In this document: one piece after another, positions 12,749-17,414 of the stretch
Numbering within the stretch: the stretch's first letter is position 1
How the letters are laid out: the number at the start of each line of letters is the position of its first letter
NCBI GenBank assembly: GCA_902782885.1
Contig: CACZOW010000353.1
Coordinates: 1 to 17,414, forward strand
Length of the DNA: 17,414 bases
Direction of reading: 5' to 3'
Source: an uncultured Ruminococcus sp.
GTDB taxonomy: Bacteria > Bacillota > Clostridia > UBA1212 > UBA1255
Made by a program: the position numbers and the translations under genes
Notes under the pieces: generated by a model
What the model saw: the letters and a program-made list of their open reading frames with translations, nothing else
What the model was told of the DNA's origin: nothing
Database searches by the model: none

Positions 12749-13810
12749 TCACGCGTTTATGATCTCCGCCAGCGCGCGCAAAAGCGCCTCCATCTGCGCC
12801 CGGGTGCCCACGGTAATGCGCAGGTAGTCGGAGATCCGCTCCGGCCGCGCAAAGTGCCGCACCAGGATGCCCTTCGCCTTGAGCTCGCGGTACAGCGTCT
12901 CGCCGTCAACGCCCGGATACCGCGCAAACACGAAATTCGCCCGGGAATCCGTCAGCTCGAAGCCCAGTTTTATCAGTTCCGCCGCCGCAAAGGCGCGGTT
13001 TTCGATGACGGTGCGGCAGTTGGCCGCCGTGTACGCCGGGTCAGCCAGGGCGCCGATGCCTGCGGCGAGGGTGACGGAATTGACGTTGTACGGATTGACC
13101 GAGAACCGCAGCGTGTTCAGGTCGCGGATGACCGGTTCCGCCGCGAAGCCCAGCCCGAGGCGGGCGCCCGCCATTGACCGCGATTTCGAAAACGTCTGCG
13201 TCACCAGCAGATTGTCGTACCGCTCGATCAGTTTTACCACGCTTTCACCGCCGAAGTCAACATACGCCTCGTCCACCACCACCATACGCGCCGGATCCGC
13301 CCGCAGAAGCGCTTCGATCACGTCCCGCGGGAGGGCAATTCCCGTCGGCGCGTTGGGGTTGGCAATGACCAGCGTCCCCTTTGCCTCCATAAACGCGTCA
13401 ATATCCACCGTGAGGTCGTCCTTCAGCGGCACCTCCCGGTACGGCACGCCCTGCTCCCGCGCGAACACCGGATAGAACCCGTACGTCACGTCCGGAAATA
13501 CCGCGGGTCTGTCCCCGTCGCAAAACGCCGCGAACGCCCAGCTCAGCACCTCGTCGGAGCCGTTGGTGCAGATCACCTGTTCCGGCCGCACGCCGAAAGT
13601 CTCCGCCGCCGCCGCGCAGAGCGCGCCGCACTCCGGATCCGGGTACAGCATCAGCCGCTCCAGCGCCTTCGCTCCGGCCGCCACCGCTCCCGGCGACGGC
13701 GGGAACGGCGACTCATTGGTGTTAAGTTTGATATATTCCGCGCCCCTGGGCTGCTCGCCCGGCACATACGGCGCAAGGCCGCTGAATTTATTGCTGAAAA
13801 ATCTGCTCAT
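12749..13810 (-). CDS. hisC: HisC, histidinol-phosphate aminotransferase
   Basis: A 353-residue fold-type-I PLP enzyme of normal length. It transaminates imidazole acetol phosphate to histidinol phosphate using glutamate. Visible landmarks are LNTNESP (29-35), NGSDEVL (83-89), NPNAPTG (151-157), DEAYVDF (180-186) and the PLP-lysine motif TFSKSRSMAGARLG (206-219, K209). The start has GAGAGAGG upstream, 34 bases after the hisD stop. A palindromic repeat core lies inside the gene at 13502-13517 and encodes GDRPAVF at the end of a surface-exposed variable stretch; it replaces rather than lengthens the family sequence. The stop is immediately followed by a repeat pair. Confidence 0.96.
   Translation of the reverse strand: MSRFFSNKFSGLAPYVPGEQPRGAEYIKLNTNESPFPPSPGAVAAGAKALERLMLYPDPECGALCAAAAETFGVRPEQVICTNGSDEVLSWAFAAFCDGDRPAVFPDVTYGFYPVFAREQGVPYREVPLKDDLTVDIDAFMEAKGTLVIANPNAPTGIALPRDVIEALLRADPARMVVVDEAYVDFGGESVVKLIERYDNLLVTQTFSKSRSMAGARLGLGFAAEPVIRDLNTLRFSVNPYNVNSVTLAAGIGALADPAYTAANCRTVIENRAFAAAELIKLGFELTDSRANFVFARYPGVDGETLYRELKAKGILVRHFARPERISDYLRITVGTRAQMEALLRALAEIINA
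13502..13517 (-). repeat. Palindromic repeat core inside hisC
   Basis: CGCGGGTCTGTCCCCG on the plus strand, encoding GDRPA (about residues 99-103) with an AGA arginine codon. On the coding strand it shares the 15-base string GGGGACAGACCCGCG with the copy inside the lipoprotein gene. Confidence 0.65.
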
Positions 13811-13823
13811 TTATTCCTCTCTC

Positions 13824-13877
13824 TTGCCATTTGCCCTTTGCCCTTTAATTTGCCATTTGCCCCTTGCCATTTGCCAT
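13824..13877 (-). repeat. TTGCC heptamer array at the hisD-hisC junction
   Basis: Seven 7-base units of form TTGCC plus two bases: three (13824-13844), a 5-base break containing TTAA, then four (13850-13877). It spans the hisD 3' end. The last eight hisD residues (MANGKGQMAN-type) and its TAA stop are read from it. It is unrelated to the palindromic repeat. Confidence 0.9.
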
Positions 13878-15176
13878 TCTGATAGTCGCGCTGTATCCGT
13901 GTCCCGTGAGGCCCTCGGTGCGGGCGAAATTGTCCACGTCCGCCGCGCAGGCCGCCAGCGAAGCCGCGTCGCAGCTGATATACTGTACCTTTTTCACGAA
14001 ATCGTCCACCGAGAGCGCCGACGAAAAGCGCGCTGTGCCGCTGGTGGGCAGCGTGTGGTTGGGGCCCGCAAAATAATCGCCCAGCGCCTCCGGACAATAC
14101 CGCCCCAGGAACACCGAGCCCGCGTTGCGGATGCGGCGCAGCCAGTCGAATGGGTCGTCAACGCACAGTTCCAGGTGCTCGGGGGCAATTTCGTTGGCCG
14201 TATCCACCGCCGCCGACAGGTCGCCGGCAATGATGATGCGGCCGTTCGCGTCGATCGACGCCCGCGCGATATCCCGGCGCTCCAGCAGCGGTATCTGGCG
14301 CTCCAGTTCCGCGCTCACCGCGGCGGCCAGCTCCTCCGAATCCGTCACCAGCACCGCCGAGGCCATGCGGTCGTGCTCCGCCTGAGAGAGCATATCCGCC
14401 GCCACCCAGTCGGGCCGGCTGCGGCCGTCCGCCACGATCAGGATCTCGCTGGGACCCGCGATCATGTCGATCGACACCTGGCCGAACACCTGGCGCTTCG
14501 CTTCGGCAACGTAGGCGTTGCCCGGACCTACGATCTTGTCCACCGCCGGTACGCTCTCCGTACCGTACGCCAGCGCCGCGATCGCCTGGGCGCCGCCGAC
14601 TTTGAATACCCGCGTGACGCCTGCGATGCGGGCCGCGGTCAATATTGCCGCCGGCACCCTGCCGTCTTTCCCGGGCGGCGTGACCATGATTATCTCCGGA
14701 CAGCCCGCGATGCGCGCCGGGATCACGTCCATCAACACGGTGGAGGGGTACGCTGCGGTGCCGCCGGGCACGTACACGCCCACTCTGGCAAGAGGCAGCA
14801 CTCTTTGCCCCGTCACCACGCCCTGCGCATTGTGGGTCTCGAAACCCTCGCGCCGCTGGAGCGAGTGATAGCCGCGGATGTTGTCTGCCGCACGCTCCAA
14901 AAGCGCCTTGAATTCCGGCCCGCACGCCTTTTCTGCCTCCGCGAATTCGGCCGCGGTCACTTCGGGCGCCGCGACGTCCGCTTTGTCGAACTTTAAGGTG
15001 TATTCGCGCAGCGCGGCATCGCCCCGCGTCTTTACGTCCGCAATGATCTGCGCGACGGTCTCCGCGATCTGAGCCGAGGCTGTTGCCGCCGCGGCGCTCC
15101 GGTCAAATACCGCTTCCCGCGGGATGCGGCCGCCGGTCTTCGCGTATGTTTTTCGTGCGTCAATGATTTTGATCAT
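13845..15176 (-). CDS. hisD: HisD, histidinol dehydrogenase
   Basis: A 443-residue zinc enzyme that oxidises histidinol to histidine in two NAD-dependent steps, the last reactions of the pathway. Motifs in order: VYVPGGTAAYPS (134-145), IDMIAGPSEILI (236-247), SQAEHD with zinc ligands Q265 and H268, APEHLEL with E333 and H334, GDYFAGPNHTLPT with D367 and H374, and LTGHGYSA with H426. The start at 15176 forms ATGA with the hisG stop. The same frame stays open upstream to 15581, but that extension is antisense-like shadow of hisG. The GGAGG site is about 13 bases from the ATG, longer than usual, so coupling may matter. The last residues come from the TTGCC heptamer array. Confidence 0.97.
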   Translation of the reverse strand: MIKIIDARKTYAKTGGRIPREAVFDRSAAAATASAQIAETVAQIIADVKTRGDAALREYTLKFDKADVAAPEVTAAEFAEAEKACGPEFKALLERAADNIRGYHSLQRREGFETHNAQGVVTGQRVLPLARVGVYVPGGTAAYPSTVLMDVIPARIAGCPEIIMVTPPGKDGRVPAAILTAARIAGVTRVFKVGGAQAIAALAYGTESVPAVDKIVGPGNAYVAEAKRQVFGQVSIDMIAGPSEILIVADGRSRPDWVAADMLSQAEHDRMASAVLVTDSEELAAAVSAELERQIPLLERRDIARASIDANGRIIIAGDLSAAVDTANEIAPEHLELCVDDPFDWLRRIRNAGSVFLGRYCPEALGDYFAGPNHTLPTSGTARFSSALSVDDFVKKVQYISCDAASLAACAADVDNFARTEGLTGHGYSATIRMANGKGQMAN

Positions 15177-15868
15177 AGTTGTATTTTTGCCTCCGTTGCC
15201 GCCGCTGTCTTTGCCGCGGCTGTCATCGATACGGCAGTTATCGCCTCGGAAATTGCCGCCGCCAGCCTGCGGATCTCGCGGTTTTTGAAGCGGTAGCCGG
15301 ATTTGTTGGCGATCAGGCGCGCGCTGATGGGCAGCACCGTGTCGACGACCGCGAGGTGGTTCTCGCGCAGCGTTGTCCCCGTCTCCACGATGTCCATGAT
15401 CACGTCCGAGAGCCCCAGCACCGGCGCCAGTTCGATGGAACCGTTCAGCCGGATGATGTCGATGTCCCGCCCCCGGTCCGCGTAGTAGTTCCGCGCGATG
15501 TTGGGGAATTTGGTGGCAACGCGCAGCGTCCGCTCCGGGTCGTCCCGATAGTTTTCCGGCGCCGCCACCGCCATCCGGCATTTGCCGAGGCCGAGGTCAA
15601 CGAGCTCGTACACGTCCGGCGCATATTCCAGCAGGATGTCCTTGCCCGCCGCGCCCAGGTCCGCCGCGCCGCGCTCCACATATATGGCCACGTCCGACGG
15701 CTTCACCCAGAAGTACCGCACGCCCGCGTCCGGGTTCTCAAAGACCAGTTTGCGGCTGTTTTCCATAACTTCCGGGCACGGATACCCCGCTTTTTCGAAC
15801 GCGGCGTAGACTTTCTCGCCCAGCCGGCCCTTCGGGAGGGCAACATTCAGATACCTATCCTCGCTCAT
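15173..15868 (-). CDS. hisG: HisG, ATP phosphoribosyltransferase, short form
   Basis: A 231-residue short-form HisG catalysing the first committed step, PRPP plus ATP to phosphoribosyl-ATP. It has VALPKGRL (9-16), NGSIELAP (142-149) and the PRPP-binding block GLSDVIMDIVETGTTL (152-167). It lacks the C-terminal regulatory ACT-like domain of long HisG, so it should require HisZ, encoded directly upstream, for activity and histidine feedback. It overlaps hisZ by ATGA, with GGAGG upstream. The C-terminus ends in an alanine-rich tail with the 5-residue repeat TAAAK/TAAAT, beyond the usual family end. Confidence 0.97.
   Translation of the reverse strand: MSEDRYLNVALPKGRLGEKVYAAFEKAGYPCPEVMENSRKLVFENPDAGVRYFWVKPSDVAIYVERGAADLGAAGKDILLEYAPDVYELVDLGLGKCRMAVAAPENYRDDPERTLRVATKFPNIARNYYADRGRDIDIIRLNGSIELAPVLGLSDVIMDIVETGTTLRENHLAVVDTVLPISARLIANKSGYRFKNREIRRLAAAISEAITAVSMTAAAKTAAATEAKIQL
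15196..15224 (-). repeat. 15-base tandem duplication at the hisG 3' end
   Basis: TTGCCGCCGCTGTC (15196-15209) and TTGCCGCGGCTGTC (15211-15224) differ at one base. They encode the TAAAT and TAAAK units of the HisG tail. Confidence 0.7.
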
Positions 15869-17067
15869 TTTCCGCCGCCTCCTTCGCCCGCACGGCCCGT
15901 ATCCGCGGCGCCAAATCCTGACGCGGGGTCTGTCCCCGTGTTTAAAGCGGGGTCTGTCCCCATGTTTAAAATTCGGCCGTAACGGGTGAGATATTTCGCC
16001 GCTTCGGCGGCGCGCACCGCTTTGACCTTCAGACCGGCGGCAGCGAGCTGCTGGACCTTACGCAGCACCTCCGCCGGAGATCCGTTTTCATAAACCAGCA
16101 GCACGTCGCCGTCCTGGACGGTATCGGGAGTCATCAGCCGCTCCAGCGTGTCCAGGTAAACCGCGAAACCGATCGCCTTGGCGCCCGGAATGAAGCGCGC
16201 CACCAGCCGGTCGTAACCGCCGCCCGACAGCACCCGCTCCGGCACGCCTTCCACGTAGCCTTTGAACGCGATGCCGCTGTAGTAATTGCGGCCGCCGGCC
16301 ACGGAAAAATCGATGCGGATATCGTCCTTCGCCGGAGTTTCCGCCAGCGCGGCCAACACATTTTTCAGCTCCGCGAGCTCCCCGGCGAGCCCCAGTCCGG
16401 CGGCAACGCGCTCCGCTTCCCCCAGCGTCTCCTCCGGCGTGCCGTACAGGCAGGAAAGCGTTTTAAGCGCTTCCAGGGCAGCGGCGTTGACCGCGCCGGA
16501 CGCGGATCCGGATGCTCCGGCGGCAATGCCGGCAGCAACCGCGTCTATCCCGTGGAGGCTCTTCTCCGCGGCGCATTTGAGCAATTGACCCTGAACCTCC
16601 GGATCCGGCGTGACGCGAGCGGCAACTTCCGCCAGCAGGCCGGGAAGCCCGACATCCAGCACGAACCGACGCCCCGCCGCGCGCAAACTCTCCGCCGCCA
16701 GCAGCAGCACCTCCGCCACGCAGTAGCCGTCGACGCCCCCGATGCACTCGAGCCCGGTCTGCATGATCTCCCGGAACCCCTCCGCCCCTTTCGGCACCCG
16801 GTACACGTTTTCGCTGTAAAACAGCTTCTCCGTGGCGCCCGCGCGCACGTCCACGTCGGTGTTTTTGATGATGGACAGCGTCACGTCGGGTTTGAGCGCC
16901 ATGAGCTTGCCGTCGGTATCGGTGAAGGTGATGATATTATCGGAGAGCAGGAATTCGCGGTTGCCCGAGTACAGCTCGTACTCCTCGAACTTGCTCATTT
17001 TATACGGCCGGTAACCGTACTGCGCGTACAGCGTGCGCAGGGACGCGGACAATTCCTCGAGCTTCAT
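15865..17067 (-). CDS. hisZ: HisZ, ATP phosphoribosyltransferase regulatory subunit
   Basis: A 400-residue class II aminoacyl-tRNA-synthetase-like paralogue of HisRS that forms the regulatory half of the HisZ-HisG complex. It has the motif-2-like ALKPDVTLS (57-65), YYSGIAFKGY (262-271) and the motif-3-like SGGGYDRL (281-288). An Ala/Gly/Ser-rich stretch lies at 176-200. A true HisRS would be longer and carry an anticodon-binding domain. The start overlaps the yerC stop by ATGA, and the stop overlaps the hisG start by ATGA. Residues about 367-400 (MGTDPALNTGTDPAS and onward) come from a pair of palindromic repeats, and the last codons, GEGGGGK, contain the hisG ribosome binding site. Confidence 0.95.
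   Translation of the reverse strand: MKLEELSASLRTLYAQYGYRPYKMSKFEEYELYSGNREFLLSDNIITFTDTDGKLMALKPDVTLSIIKNTDVDVRAGATEKLFYSENVYRVPKGAEGFREIMQTGLECIGGVDGYCVAEVLLLAAESLRAAGRRFVLDVGLPGLLAEVAARVTPDPEVQGQLLKCAAEKSLHGIDAVAAGIAAGASGSASGAVNAAALEALKTLSCLYGTPEETLGEAERVAAGLGLAGELAELKNVLAALAETPAKDDIRIDFSVAGGRNYYSGIAFKGYVEGVPERVLSGGGYDRLVARFIPGAKAIGFAVYLDTLERLMTPDTVQDGDVLLVYENGSPAEVLRKVQQLAAAGLKVKAVRAAEAAKYLTRYGRILNMGTDPALNTGTDPASGFGAADTGRAGEGGGGK
15918..15970 (-). repeat. Direct pair of palindromic repeats inside the 3' end of hisZ
   Basis: Cores GCGGGGTCTGTCCCC at 15923-15937 and 15947-15961, 24 bases apart, each followed by GTTTAAA-type ends. They are translated as NMGTDPAL and NTGTDPAS near the HisZ C-terminus. 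Confidence 0.92.
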
Positions 17068-17387
17068 TGACCGTCGCCCCCTTCCTCATCCGGCGGAGTC
17101 AACCGCGCCAGCACGGTCTTGTACCCGCCCGCGCCGTAGTTCAGGCAGCGGTTGACGCGGCTGATGGTGGCGGTACTCACGCCCAGTTCGGTGCAGATCT
17201 GCTGGTAGTTCTTGCCGCGGCTCAGCAGCTGTGCCGCCATCAGGCGCTGGGCAATATCCTGCAGCTCGCCGATGGTGCACACGTCCGCCAGGAACGCGCG
17301 GCACTCTTCCGGCGTTTTCAGCGTCAGGAGCGCTTCGCACAGGCGGTCAACCATTTTCGAATTATAATCAAAACTTGTGTCAAACAT
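17064..17387 (-). CDS. yerC: YerC/YecD-family TrpR-like DNA-binding protein
   Basis: A 107-residue protein of the TrpR superfamily, YerC type. The helix-turn-helix is NYQQICTELG then VSTATISRVNRCL (about 60-82), preceded by the family's ELQDIAQRLMAAQLL (41-55). Proteins of this type have been proposed as histidine-responsive repressors of his genes in Firmicutes, and its place as first gene of the operon, overlapping hisZ by ATGA, fits a local autoregulator; the ligand is inferred. The ATG at 17387 has GAGGTG seven bases upstream; a GTG at 17396 lies within that site and is less likely. The promoter and any operator lie beyond the right edge, since only 27 bases remain. Confidence 0.93.
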   Translation of the reverse strand: MFDTSFDYNSKMVDRLCEALLTLKTPEECRAFLADVCTIGELQDIAQRLMAAQLLSRGKNYQQICTELGVSTATISRVNRCLNYGAGGYKTVLARLTPPDEEGGDGQ

Positions 17388-17414
17388 GATATCCACCTCG
17401 TTGTCGGGTGCGGC

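Noticed and set aside
12660..12752. Longer HisB beginning at 12752
   Set aside because: The extra 31 residues are translated palindromic repeats; the family N-terminus and a ribosome binding site support 12659.
15177..15581. N-terminal extension of HisD to 15581
   Set aside because: The extension is a frame-shifted reading of hisG with low-complexity Gly/Arg composition; HisD begins at MIKIIDARK.
8502..15970. CRISPR array
   Set aside because: The repeats are scattered between and inside genes, paired at 24-33 bases, with no regular unique spacers and no cas genes.
15865..17067. Histidyl-tRNA synthetase
   Set aside because: The length, absence of an anticodon-binding domain and position before a short hisG identify it as HisZ.

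Overview
The window reads as chromosomal DNA of a high-GC Gram-positive bacterium, most likely a Clostridia-like Firmicute. This rests on strong AGGAGG-type ribosome binding sites, a short HisG paired with HisZ, a TrpR-like YerC protein heading the histidine operon, a fused HisIE, an NPxTG-type cell-wall sorting signal and a lipobox lipoprotein. The lineage is an inference. No rRNA, tRNA, CRISPR array, transposase or phage gene was seen.

Layout. 1-2971 (minus): a plausible three-gene operon of an acyltransferase with an embedded zinc ribbon, a zinc-ribbon membrane protein and a PdxA-family dehydrogenase cut by the left edge. 3229-5084 (plus): a two-gene sugar-metabolism unit, a TIM-barrel sugar isomerase/epimerase and a Gfo/Idh/MocA oxidoreductase. 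Divergent sigma-A-like promoters lie between these two units. 5085-5393: no gene, but a good intrinsic terminator and a possible short transcription unit. 5394-6605 (minus): an AT-rich gene for a wall-anchored secreted protein, unlike its GC-rich surroundings. 6631-9051 (minus): a large beta-helix (pectate-lyase-like) lipoprotein. 9048-17387 (minus): yerC-hisZ-hisG-hisD-hisC-hisB-hisH-hisA-hisF-hisIE, encoding every step from PRPP and ATP to histidine except histidinol-phosphate phosphatase. Most neighbours overlap by ATGA or GTGA, so translational coupling is likely. The operon promoter lies beyond the right edge. The lipoprotein overlaps hisIE by GTGA and so appears to be part of the same transcript.

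The most unusual feature is a short palindromic repeat (arms around CGGGG and CCCCG, asymmetric centre TCTGT) present about fifteen times between 8502 and 15970 and not recognised elsewhere in the window. It sits, usually as a direct pair, at six of the nine his-operon junctions and inside three coding sequences. At junctions it lies just ahead of the next gene's ribosome binding site, and the 24, 30 or 33 base periods keep reading frames open. HisZ, HisH and HisA therefore carry repeat-encoded tails, and the lipoprotein has a duplicated 10-residue insert in its signal peptide. A different TTGCC heptamer array occupies the hisD-hisC junction. The repeats resemble REP-type elements, but no mobilising enzyme is encoded here.
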